A stretch of DNA of 64,000 nt, taken from Intrasporangium oryzae NRRL B-24470. Lineage in GTDB: Bacteria; Actinomycetota; Actinomycetes; Actinomycetales; Dermatophilaceae. Every line of letters starts with the position of its first letter. Position 1 is the first letter of the stretch. The stretch covers positions 1 through 64,000 of the forward strand of contig NZ_AWSA01000010.1 in NCBI RefSeq assembly GCF_000576595.1, written 5' to 3'. Both the position numbers and the translations under genes were made by a program. Positions 34,328 through 42,095 of the stretch are shown here, one piece after another. Under the pieces are notes generated by a model that worked only from the letters and a program-made list of their open reading frames with translations, did no database searches and had not been told where the DNA came from.

Positions 34328-35176
34328 TCAGGCGGCGACGGACTGCTTCGGCTCGGCGGCGACCGGCTTGGGCGCGCGGACCGGGCGGAGGAAGAGCGTG
34401 AGGACGACGCCGACGTAGAGCGTCCAGGCGATGGCCTGCAGGACGGTCGTCGCGGGCGTGAAGTTGAAGATGCCCTTGAGGAGCGTGGCGTACCAGCTGT
34501 CCGGGTTGATGGTGCTGCTCACGTCGAAGGCGAGGGTGTTGAGGCCCGGGAGGACGCCCGCCTCCTGCAGGTCGTGGATGCCGTAGGCGAGGATGCCGCC
34601 GGCCACGAGGATGAGCAGGATGCCGGTGTAGCGGAAGAACTTCGCGAGGTTGATCTTGACCGCACCGCGGTAGATGAGCCAACCGAGCACGATCGCGCCG
34701 CCGAGTCCGAGGACCCAGCCGAGGAGGGGCTGGTTGTTGCCCTGTCCGGCGGCCTGCGTCGTCGCGTAGAAGAAGATCGCGGTCTCGAGGCCCTCGCGTC
34801 CGACGCCGAGGAAGCCGACGAGGGCGATGGCGAGCGGGCCGAGGTCGAGCGCCTTGTCGAGGCGGCCCTTGAGCTCGCCCGACATGGTCCGGGAAGCGGT
34901 GCGCATCCAGAAGACCATGCCCGTCACGAAGGCGACGGCGAGGATCGAGGCGGAGCCGCCGATCATCTCCTGGGCCTCGAAGGACAGCTGGCTCGTGCCG
35001 TAGGTCAGGATCGCCCCGAGGGCCACGGCGAGGGCGACGGCGACGCCGACCCCCAGCCAGACGTAGCGCAGGGCCCAGCGCCGGTCGGTCTTGACGAGGA
35101 AGGCGACGAGGATGACCACGACGAGCGCGGCCTCGAGGCCCTCACGGAGTCCGATGAGCGCGTTGCTGGCGAGCAC
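34328..35176 (-). CDS. efeU: Ferrous iron permease EfeU (FTR1 family)
   Basis: Membrane iron permease of 282 residues with seven helices. Both REGLE iron-transport motifs are present, at 11-15 (LREGLEAAL) and 127-131 (GREGLETAI). The GTG at 35176 was chosen because it gives the canonical N-terminus LASNALIGLREGLE and has an AAGGA ribosome site. A GTG 39 bases further upstream would add a basic leader and has no good site. It is first in the efeUOB operon, behind a DtxR-type box. Confidence 0.93.
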   Translation of the reverse strand: MLASNALIGLREGLEAALVVVILVAFLVKTDRRWALRYVWLGVGVAVALAVALGAILTYGTSQLSFEAQEMIGGSASILAVAFVTGMVFWMRTASRTMSGELKGRLDKALDLGPLAIALVGFLGVGREGLETAIFFYATTQAAGQGNNQPLLGWVLGLGGAIVLGWLIYRGAVKINLAKFFRYTGILLILVAGGILAYGIHDLQEAGVLPGLNTLAFDVSSTINPDSWYATLLKGIFNFTPATTVLQAIAWTLYVGVVLTLFLRPVRAPKPVAAEPKQSVAA

Positions 35177-35266
35177 GGCGTCCTTCTTCCTGGGGAGGTA
35201 CGGTCTGGGGCTCACAGGGGGCGCTCAGGATTTAGAGCATGTCTGCGTGCCGGAAATCAGCAAAGC

Positions 35267-35285
35267 ACAGGTAAGCCTCACCTAA
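35267..35285 (-). promoter_or_regulatory. DtxR/IdeR iron box upstream of efeUOB
   Basis: On the bottom strand the 19 bases read TTAGGTGAGGCTTACCTGT, matching 15 of 19 positions of the IdeR/DtxR consensus TTAGGTTAGGCTAACCTAA. It lies 91 bases upstream of the efeU start, where Fe-loaded repressor would block transcription. Confidence 0.8.
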
Positions 35286-35414
35286 CAAGCCGGGTCGCAC
35301 GATGAGACACGTCACACCCTCGTCACACCCTCGTCGCGGCCCTTGCCACGCCCTCGCCACGCACCCGCCGACACGCCTCTTGCCGCGGTGCCCGTGCGGT
35401 GGCACGGTCGCGTC

Positions 35415-36104
35415 ATGAGCGAGAAGAGGGACCCAGCCCGATCCGGGCCGCGGGGGGCCGGCTCTGCACCGCCTTTCGCGGGCTTCTCCGACCGGGCGCT
35501 CGCCTTCTACGAGGGGCTCGAGGCCGACAACTCCCGGGCCTACTGGCAGGACCACCGGGCCGTCTTCGAGGACGACGTCAAGGGCCCGATGCTCGCGCTC
35601 CTCGACGCGCTCGAGCCGGACTTCGGCCCGGCGAGGCTCTTCCGGCCCAACCGCGACACCCGCTTCAGCGCCGACAAGTCCCCCTACAAGACACAGATCG
35701 GCGCGCTCGTCGGCGACCGGCCCGGGCTCGGCTACTACGTCCAGCTCTCGGCTCGGGGCCTCGCGGCCGGCGGTGGCTTCCGCTCCCACTCACCCGCCCA
35801 GACTGCGCGTCTGAGGGCCGCCGTCGCCACGGACCGACCGGGCGCCGAGCTCGTCGGCCTCCTCGACGGGCTGCGCGCGGCCGGGTTCGTCGACCGCGGC
35901 GAACAGGTGCGAACGACCCCGCGCGGCTACCCCGCAGACCATCCGCGGATCGCGACCCTGCGCTTCAAGGAGCTCATGCTCATCCGCTCTTTCGGCGAGC
36001 CGGAGTGGCTCGGTTCGGCGCGCACCCTCGACGAGGTCCGCGGCACCTGGGAGCGGATCCGCCCACTCCTCGACTGGGTCACCGCCCACGTCGGCACCGA
36101 CTGA
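35415..36104 (+). CDS. DUF2461 (TIGR02453) family protein
   Basis: A 229-residue soluble protein of unknown function. Family segments visible are FSDRALAFYEGLEADNSRAYWQDHRA, FRPNRDTRFSADKSPYKTQIGA and FKELMLIRSF. The family is widespread in bacteria with no established role. The hexamer CACGGT lies six bases before the ATG, so the transcript may be leaderless. It is divergent from efeUOB and convergent with the methyltransferase gene. Confidence 0.9.
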   Translation: MSEKRDPARSGPRGAGSAPPFAGFSDRALAFYEGLEADNSRAYWQDHRAVFEDDVKGPMLALLDALEPDFGPARLFRPNRDTRFSADKSPYKTQIGALVGDRPGLGYYVQLSARGLAAGGGFRSHSPAQTARLRAAVATDRPGAELVGLLDGLRAAGFVDRGEQVRTTPRGYPADHPRIATLRFKELMLIRSFGEPEWLGSARTLDEVRGTWERIRPLLDWVTAHVGTD

Positions 36105-36128
36105 CGCCTCCCGCGCCCCCACCTTCCG

Positions 36129-36200
36129 CGCAACACACCGAGCCCCGGCCAACCTCGACGGTTGCACCCGTCGACGTTGCCCGGTGCCCGGTGTGTTGCG
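36129..36200. terminator. Bidirectional hairpin between DUF2461 and methyltransferase genes
   Basis: CGCAACACACCG (36129-36140) and CGGTGTGTTGCG (36189-36200) form a perfect 12-bp outer stem; the inner sequence contains a second near-perfect inverted pair around TCGACGG/CCGTCGA. Both convergent genes end beside it. Confidence 0.65.
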
Positions 36201-36220
36201 AGGTGGGCCGAGTGGCGGGG

Positions 36221-37120
36221 TCAGGCGGGCTTGCGGGCGACCACGGCGAACATCGTCACCGAGATGAAGGCGGTCCCGGCCTCGGCGGCGGCCGTCACCT
36301 CGGCGACGAGCCCCTCGACCTCCTCACGGGTCAGGTGCCCGTCCGCGACGGCCGCCTCGGCGTTGGCGCGCAGGAGACCTCCGTTGACGACGGCGAGCGG
36401 CGGCATGATCAGCGCGGAAGAGCCGATGTCGGGGTCCACGTCGAGCCCGGCCGAGCGCAGCTGGTTGGCGAGGTGGCGCCCGGAGAAGGGGTTGGCCATG
36501 CGGCTCCAGTTCGACTCGGCATACCGCCTCAGCAGCTGCGGGTCGCCCGGGTGCGTGACGACCGTGCCCCAGTCGCTGTCGAGGATCGCGACGCGCCCGC
36601 CCGGGCGGAGCACGCGGGCGAAGTCGTCGACCGCCGCCTGGGGGTCGTCGAGGTGCTGGAGGACGCGCTCGCACCGCAGGACGTCGACGCTGCCGTCGTC
36701 GAGGGGCAGCGCCGCGGCCTCGCCCTCGACGAAGGACGCCGTGGTCGCACCGGCGCTCGCGGCACGCTCCTGCGCGACCCCGCGGAGGCCTGGGTTCGGC
36801 TCGACCCCGATGGCCCGACCGGACTGCCCGACGAGCTCGGCGAGGCGCAGGACCTCGCTGCCGGTCCCCGACCCCACGTCGACCGCGGTCTCGCCGGGGC
36901 GCGGGTCGAGCGCCGCGAGCGACCACGCACGCAGGCGCACGACCGCCGGTTGCTCGGCCTGGACGTCGAGCGTCTGGACGAGGGCCGCGAGCCGGGCATC
37001 GCCGCCCTCGCCGATGCGGTCCTTGTTGAACATCCCCGGCGCGGGAGCGGCCACCGGCCCGCCCCCGTCACCACTCCCCTGCGGCCCTGGCGACATGGAT
37101 CCATGATGGGGCGTCTTCAC
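36221..37120 (-). CDS. SAM-dependent class I methyltransferase
   Basis: A 299-residue methyltransferase. Motif I VDVGSGTGSEVLRLA binds S-adenosylmethionine; motif II ends IGVEPNPG; the post-motif VLRCERVLQHLDDPQAAVDDFARVL is the Methyltransf_11/25 pattern. The acceptor is not evident. The GTG at 37120 was chosen since GAGGTG lies upstream, but the ATGs at 37096 or 37033 are also possible and the first ~30 residues are Gly/Pro-rich. It is divergent from the flavin monooxygenase gene with 57 bases between starts. Confidence 0.85.
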   Translation of the reverse strand: MKTPHHGSMSPGPQGSGDGGGPVAAPAPGMFNKDRIGEGGDARLAALVQTLDVQAEQPAVVRLRAWSLAALDPRPGETAVDVGSGTGSEVLRLAELVGQSGRAIGVEPNPGLRGVAQERAASAGATTASFVEGEAAALPLDDGSVDVLRCERVLQHLDDPQAAVDDFARVLRPGGRVAILDSDWGTVVTHPGDPQLLRRYAESNWSRMANPFSGRHLANQLRSAGLDVDPDIGSSALIMPPLAVVNGGLLRANAEAAVADGHLTREEVEGLVAEVTAAAEAGTAFISVTMFAVVARKPA

Positions 37121-37177
37121 CGCCGCGTCACCTCAAATGCCCGAGACGCGCCGTCATCCGGTCGCTACGTTGGGCCC

Positions 37178-38365
37178 GTGACACGACGCAACACACCGGT
37201 CGACGCCCTCGTCGTCGGCGGCGGCCCCGCGGGGCTCGCCGTGGCCGCGACCCTCGGCCAGCGCGGCCTCCACGCCCTCGTCCTCGAGCGCGGCGACCAC
37301 GTCGGCAGCTCGTGGCGGCGCCACTACGACCGCCTCCACCTCCACACTCCGCGAGAGCTCTCCGGCCTGCCCGGCCTGCCCATCCCGAAGGAGATGGGCC
37401 GCTGGGTCGCCCGCGACGACGTCGTGCGCTACCTCGAGCTGTATGCCGCTCACCACGACCTCGACATCCGCTTCGGTTCCGAGGTGGTGCGTCTCGACCG
37501 GTCCGCCGACGGGCACGGGTGGGTGGTCACGCTCGCGGGGGGCGAGACGCTCACGGCGCCCTACGCGGTCGTCGCCACGGGCTTCAACCACACGCCTCGT
37601 GAACCGAATGTGCCTGGGCTGCAGGACTATTCCGGCCGCATCGTTCTCGCCCGCGACTACCGCACCGGCGCGGACTTCGCAGGCAACGACGTGCTCGTGG
37701 TCGGCACGGGCAACACGGGCACCGAGATCGCCGTCGACCTCTCCGAGCAGGGCGCGAGCCGGGTCCGCCTCGCCGTCCGGACCGTGCCCCACATCCAGCG
37801 CCGCTCCTCCGGTCCGTATGCCGCGCAGTACGGCGGCATCGCCATCCGCCACCTGCCCACCGCCGTCGCGGACCGCGCCGCGGCGCTCGTGTCACGGGCG
37901 ACGACACCCGACCTCACGGCATACGGCCTTCCACGCCCCGACACGGGGATGGTGACGCGAGTCGTCGAGGACAATGCGATCCCGGTCGTCGACGTGGGGA
38001 TCATCGAGGCGATCCAGTCCCGTCGGGTCGAGCCGGTTGCCGCGCTCACGGCCTTCGACGGGGGCGCGGTCGTCCTCGCGGACGGGTCGCGGATCGAGCC
38101 CGATGCGGTGGTCCTCGCGACCGGCTACACGCGTGGGCTCGAGCCCCTGCTCGGGCACCTCGGCGTGCTCGACGAGAAGGGACGGCCCGTCGTGACGGGA
38201 GGCCGGACGGACCCGCGGGCCAAGGGCCTGTGGTTCATCGGCTTCAGCAACACGATCTCGGGGCTGCTTCGCGAGATCGGCATCGACGCGAAGAAGATCG
38301 CCATCGCCATGGGTATGGCTCGGCAGGACCGGCTGAGGGAGCTCGACGCCGCCGCCTCGGGGTGA
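37178..38365 (+). CDS. FAD-dependent flavin monooxygenase-like oxidoreductase
   Basis: A 395-residue flavoprotein of the YUCCA/class B monooxygenase-like group. FAD motif GGGPAG is at 14-19, the NADPH motif GTGNTG at about 175-180, and the ATGYT motif (VLATGYTRGL) lies late. The family fingerprint F-x-G-x3-H-x3-F/Y is degenerate: the matching segment YSGRIVLARDY has Leu where the His should be. So it may be an oxidase or reductase rather than a true Baeyer-Villiger or N-hydroxylating enzyme. The GTG at 37178 lies six bases after TACGTT (leaderless type). Confidence 0.85.
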   Translation: MTRRNTPVDALVVGGGPAGLAVAATLGQRGLHALVLERGDHVGSSWRRHYDRLHLHTPRELSGLPGLPIPKEMGRWVARDDVVRYLELYAAHHDLDIRFGSEVVRLDRSADGHGWVVTLAGGETLTAPYAVVATGFNHTPREPNVPGLQDYSGRIVLARDYRTGADFAGNDVLVVGTGNTGTEIAVDLSEQGASRVRLAVRTVPHIQRRSSGPYAAQYGGIAIRHLPTAVADRAAALVSRATTPDLTAYGLPRPDTGMVTRVVEDNAIPVVDVGIIEAIQSRRVEPVAALTAFDGGAVVLADGSRIEPDAVVLATGYTRGLEPLLGHLGVLDEKGRPVVTGGRTDPRAKGLWFIGFSNTISGLLREIGIDAKKIAIAMGMARQDRLRELDAAASG

Positions 38366-38389
38366 CACCACGGCCCGCGACGGACCGGA

Positions 38390-40936
38390 TCACCTCGCGT
38401 CGGTGAACAGACCACCGAGGTGGACGAACGCCGCGGCGACCGGGTCCGTTGCGGCAATGGCCGCCGCGAGGGCCTCGTCGCTCGTGACCCCGCGCGCGAG
38501 ACCCTCGTGGTGCCGCGTCATGGCGGCGGCCGCGACGTCGTCGGGCACCGGCGACACGGCGGCGACGACCGAGCGCGCGCCGAGCGAGTGGACGGCCGCG
38601 GCCATCCCGAGCTGCTCCTCACCCGGCCGCGAGACCGCCGAGCCGACGTCGCAGGCGGAGAGCACGACGTGTGCGGCCGAGACCCCCGACGACTGGAGCT
38701 CGTGGGCGAAGGCGGGTCCGTCGTGCAGGGCCAGCGACGAGAAGAGCGGCGACTGGGTCTGGTGGGTCCCGTGGGCCCCGACATGGACGACGTGGTCTCG
38801 CGCGAGCGCGGCGACGAGGCCGCTCGCCGACGACGGACTGGCGAGCTCGACCGTGGCGCCGCGGCCCCGCCACGCGGCCGCGACCGCGGCAGCCTCGGCC
38901 TCCGCGCGAGGCACTGCAGGCCCGACGCTCACGTGAACCGCAGGCGGCTGCCCGTCGTGCGTTGCGCCGGGGCCGACCCGACGGGCGAACGACGTGAGCG
39001 AGCGCGCCAAGGTGACGGGTGCGCCGGAGAGCGACGGGAGCAGCGCCCACGGCAGCGCCGAGACCTCCTCGCAGGTCACGAGGACGAGGCCCCCACGTCG
39101 GACCCCCCACGGGCGCACGAGGGCGTCGTCGAGCTGCTGGGCCGAGGCCCGCAGCGAGCCCCAGACGGCCGCGGTAAGGGGTCCGAGCTGACGGGTCGTG
39201 GCGGCCCTGAGGTCGAGGCGCATCCGCTGGGCCAGGTCGGCGGCGGCTGACACCGGCATGAGGTCGCGCAGCCGCGCGCGTCCTCCGACGATGCCGACAC
39301 CCCAGAGCCGGCCGCCATGGGTGAAGAACCAGAGCAGGTCCCGGTCGGCTCGGGCGAGCGCCTCCCGGCCCTCACGGACACGGAGGTCGAGCGCCGCCGT
39401 CCCACCCGACCGGCTGCTGAGGGCCCAGTCCCGGGCGCGGATCTCGCGCTCGAGCGTGCCCGCGCGCCGCCGCAGCCGCGCCAGCTGGTCGGGGTCGGGA
39501 TCCGCGCGCAGCTGGGCGTGCACCGCGCGCAGCTGTTCGGTGAGCGCCGCGAGCTGCTCGTCGGCCGGGCGTTCGAGCGACGGCAGGCGGTCGGTCGCGC
39601 TGCGCCACCGCTCTAGCGCCTCGAGGACGGCCGAGCTGCCACGGGGCAGGGCGAGCTCGATGTCGAGGGAGGCGAGGCGGACACCGTGGACGGCCCGCGC
39701 GGTGCGCAGGTCGAGACTCGCACTCCCGTGCAGGCCGGCCGCGAGGCGGCGGGCTGCGACGGAGAGGGCCCGCCGTGCCGCCGTCGCCTCCCCGGCGGCG
39801 GCATGGACCTCCGCCGTCACGGCGGCCGTGGCGAGCTCGTCCGACACCGACGCGGGTCGATGGCCGTCGGACCCGGCGAGTCTCTGACGGGCTGCCTCGA
39901 CGTCGCCGACAGCCAGGAGCGCATCTGCCGCGGTCAGCCGGGCTGCGTGGGCGAGCTCGGAGTCGCCCACCTTCTCGGCGGCCGCGACCAGCTCGTCGGC
40001 CGTGGCCGCTGCTGCCCGGGGCAGGTCGGCGCTCGCCTCGACGAGGTCCGTGGCTCGCGCCCGCTCTCGACGCCACCGCTCGAGGTCGATGAGCAGGCCC
40101 AGGACGCGGGCCTTCGTCTCCCAGGCCATCGCGTCCAGCCGGGCGTATCCCTCGCGGGCCGCCTCGGCCGACGCCGTTGCGAGGTCGAGGCGCCCCTCGA
40201 GGCGATGTGCCCGAGCGAGCTCGAGGTCGAACTCGGCGCGCATGGCCCGCTCGTCGTCGCCCACGCGAGCGCGCGCCCCACCCAGCACCTCGACGGCCTC
40301 ACTGACGAGGCCCGCCTCGAGGAGGACCCGGGCGCGGTCGAGGGCCTCCGTCCCCAGCGAGACGTCCTCGACGAGCTCGTCGGCCTCGGCGATGAGAGCG
40401 AGGGCTCGTGGCAGGTCGCCGACGAGGTAGGTGGCGTAACCCTCGTTGTGGCGCGCCATCCGCTCCTCGGCGCCGAAGCCCTGCTCGTGGGCGAGGCTGG
40501 CGGCCACGGCGAAGGACGAGAGCGCCTCGTGGGGTCGAGCCAGCTCGAGGGCCAGCATCCCGCGGCTCAGGTGAACCGAGCACTGCTCGCGCGGAGCGAA
40601 GGCGTCGAGGTGGCTCAGGGCCCGCTGCAGCTCGTTCCACGCGGTCGCGAGGTCGCCCCCCCGGCCGTGGATGTTGGCGCTCTGGTAGGCGATCCGCGGG
40701 GTGAGGCCCGGGTCCCCCGCCTGACGCGCGACCTCCTCGGCTGCCCGGAGCCTGGCCCGCGCAGGCTTCAGGCCCGCGACGAGGAAGTCGGACAGCGCCA
40801 GGGTGATGAGGGTGTTGCACCGGAGCACGAGCCACTCGTGCTCCGGCACACCTCCCGCGATCGCGTCGAGCGCCCCGAGGGCCTCCCCGAGCAGCCTGAC
40901 CGCCTCGGCCGGTCGACCGGCGCTGTTGGCCACCAC
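38390..40936 (-). CDS. TPR-CHAT domain protein (caspase-like protease), last gene of the S8/ECF/CHAT operon
   Basis: An 848-residue protein. Residues ~1-400 are TPR-like helical repeats (for example WNELQRALSHLDAF and ALSSFAVAASLAHEQGF). A coiled linker follows, and the C-terminal ~280 residues form a CHAT caspase-like domain with the catalytic His in HVGAHG (~722) and Cys in SACDVG (~762). Both residues are present, so it should be an active Cys protease. The start is uncertain: the first GTG at 40936 cuts into what looks like the first TPR helix. The same frame stays open to 41020 but contains no ATG, GTG or TTG, while an AGGGGAAGG ribosome site is seen there. It follows the small CPR-domain gene. 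Confidence 0.85.
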   Translation of the reverse strand: MVANSAGRPAEAVRLLGEALGALDAIAGGVPEHEWLVLRCNTLITLALSDFLVAGLKPARARLRAAEEVARQAGDPGLTPRIAYQSANIHGRGGDLATAWNELQRALSHLDAFAPREQCSVHLSRGMLALELARPHEALSSFAVAASLAHEQGFGAEERMARHNEGYATYLVGDLPRALALIAEADELVEDVSLGTEALDRARVLLEAGLVSEAVEVLGGARARVGDDERAMRAEFDLELARAHRLEGRLDLATASAEAAREGYARLDAMAWETKARVLGLLIDLERWRRERARATDLVEASADLPRAAAATADELVAAAEKVGDSELAHAARLTAADALLAVGDVEAARQRLAGSDGHRPASVSDELATAAVTAEVHAAAGEATAARRALSVAARRLAAGLHGSASLDLRTARAVHGVRLASLDIELALPRGSSAVLEALERWRSATDRLPSLERPADEQLAALTEQLRAVHAQLRADPDPDQLARLRRRAGTLEREIRARDWALSSRSGGTAALDLRVREGREALARADRDLLWFFTHGGRLWGVGIVGGRARLRDLMPVSAAADLAQRMRLDLRAATTRQLGPLTAAVWGSLRASAQQLDDALVRPWGVRRGGLVLVTCEEVSALPWALLPSLSGAPVTLARSLTSFARRVGPGATHDGQPPAVHVSVGPAVPRAEAEAAAVAAAWRGRGATVELASPSSASGLVAALARDHVVHVGAHGTHQTQSPLFSSLALHDGPAFAHELQSSGVSAAHVVLSACDVGSAVSRPGEEQLGMAAAVHSLGARSVVAAVSPVPDDVAAAAMTRHHEGLARGVTSDEALAAAIAATDPVAAAFVHLGGLFTDAR

Positions 40937-41020
40937 CGCCTGCTCACGCAGGTTCCGGACGAGGGAGAGCGTGTGGTTGCCGTCGATGGTCGGGTGTCGC
41001 CTTCCCCTGTCAGGGGCCGG

Positions 41021-41512
41021 TCACACCTGGATCGTCGGGGTGATGACCGGCCGGGTCGTCTCGTCGCCGGGCTCGACCATGATCACGAAGTGGATCGGCC
41101 CATGAGGGAGATCATCCATAACAAATCGGCCGTTCGCATCGGAAATGACCGATGTGCTGCCCTCGCTCGTCACCGCCTCGATGCTCGCGCCCGGCGCCGT
41201 CACCCAGCCGTCGACCCGAACCCGGCCCTCGATGTCGGACTCGTTGGCGGTGACCATGAGGCTCACGGAGGCGGCCGAGAACGTGACCGACTCGGTCGGC
41301 ATCGGCTCGACCGGCGCTGAGGGGCCGCGGGTGGCGAGCATCGCCGAGTCCATCAGCTCGGCGACCTCGGCGTGCAACGCCTGGACCGTGAGCGCGAACT
41401 TGATCCGCTCGGTGAGGTCGACCGGAACGGGGTCGGCATGGGCGTAGAGGGCTCGCACCTGCGCGAGGTTGGCGAGGTCCTTGTCGTCGATGACGTCCTT
41501 GTGCGAGCTCAT
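41021..41512 (-). CDS. Small protein with carboxypeptidase-regulatory-like domain, third gene of the S8/ECF/CHAT operon
   Basis: A 163-residue protein. The N-terminal ~75 residues are helical (LANLAQVRALYAHADP, then LTERIKFALTVQALHAEVAEL). The C-terminal ~80 residues form a beta domain with the carboxypeptidase-regulatory-like pattern GRVRVDGWVTAPGASIEAV then SDANGRFVMDDLP. There is no membrane helix and no zinc anti-sigma motif. Its place directly after the sigma factor gene (one base gap) suggests it could act as an anti-sigma or adaptor protein; that is inference only. The CHAT gene follows after its stop. Confidence 0.75.
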   Translation of the reverse strand: MSSHKDVIDDKDLANLAQVRALYAHADPVPVDLTERIKFALTVQALHAEVAELMDSAMLATRGPSAPVEPMPTESVTFSAASVSLMVTANESDIEGRVRVDGWVTAPGASIEAVTSEGSTSVISDANGRFVMDDLPHGPIHFVIMVEPGDETTRPVITPTIQV

Positions 41513-41513
41513 G

Positions 41514-42095
41514 TCACACCGCCCATCCGGGGTCGGAGCCGAGGGTGAGCCTCAGCTTCTGGAGGCACCGGCCACGGGTCGGGCCGATGCTGCCCACCGG
41601 CATCCCCAGCGACTCGGCAATCGCCGCGTAGTCGGGACGGTCGGCGAAGGCGATCACACGGATCAGCTCCTGGCATCGCGGAGACAGGCTGGCGATGTGC
41701 TGCCAGAGCACCCTCTGGCGCTCGCTGAGGATCGACTGGGCCTCGGGGTCGAGGCTCTGGGCCGGGGCCTCCGGCACCTCCTCGACGCCGATCTCGCGGC
41801 GGGACCCGCGGGCCAGGCGCCACACCTCGCGCTTGACGACGACGACGAGCCAGCCGAGCACGGCTGCCGGCTCGTTGATCGACTCGGCGCGGTCGACGAG
41901 CTGGAGGAAGGCGGTCTGGACGGCGTCCTCGCACATCGAGGGCGTCCCGCCCTGGGAGCGCGCGGCATTCCACAGCACGGGCGTCACGAGGTCGACGAGG
42001 GACGAGAGCCGCTCGCGGTCCCCGGCCCGGTAGGCCGCGAAGGCCTGACCGGCGAGGGTCCCGAGACCGTCGGGCGCGGTCGGGGTGGGGGTCAT
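41514..42095 (-). CDS. ECF-type RNA polymerase sigma factor of the S8/ECF/CHAT operon
   Basis: A 193-residue sigma-70 family factor. Region 2 covers about residues 28-90 (VTPVLWNAARSQG, EDAVQTAFLQLV, VLGWLVVVVKREVWRLAR); region 4 covers about 125-185 (LSPRCQELIRVIAFADRPDYAAIAESLGM then VGSIGPTRGRCLQKLR, the recognition helix). The family usually recruits polymerase to a few promoters, often its own. The ATG overlaps the stop of the S8 protease gene in ATGA. No classic transmembrane anti-sigma gene is adjacent, so control is probably through the small protein downstream or through proteolysis. Confidence 0.9.
   Translation of the reverse strand: MTPTPTAPDGLGTLAGQAFAAYRAGDRERLSSLVDLVTPVLWNAARSQGGTPSMCEDAVQTAFLQLVDRAESINEPAAVLGWLVVVVKREVWRLARGSRREIGVEEVPEAPAQSLDPEAQSILSERQRVLWQHIASLSPRCQELIRVIAFADRPDYAAIAESLGMPVGSIGPTRGRCLQKLRLTLGSDPGWAV

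Noticed and set aside
37154-37852. 232-residue minus-strand frame opposite the flavin monooxygenase
   Set aside because: It lies wholly inside the well-supported monooxygenase gene and has no recognisable motif.
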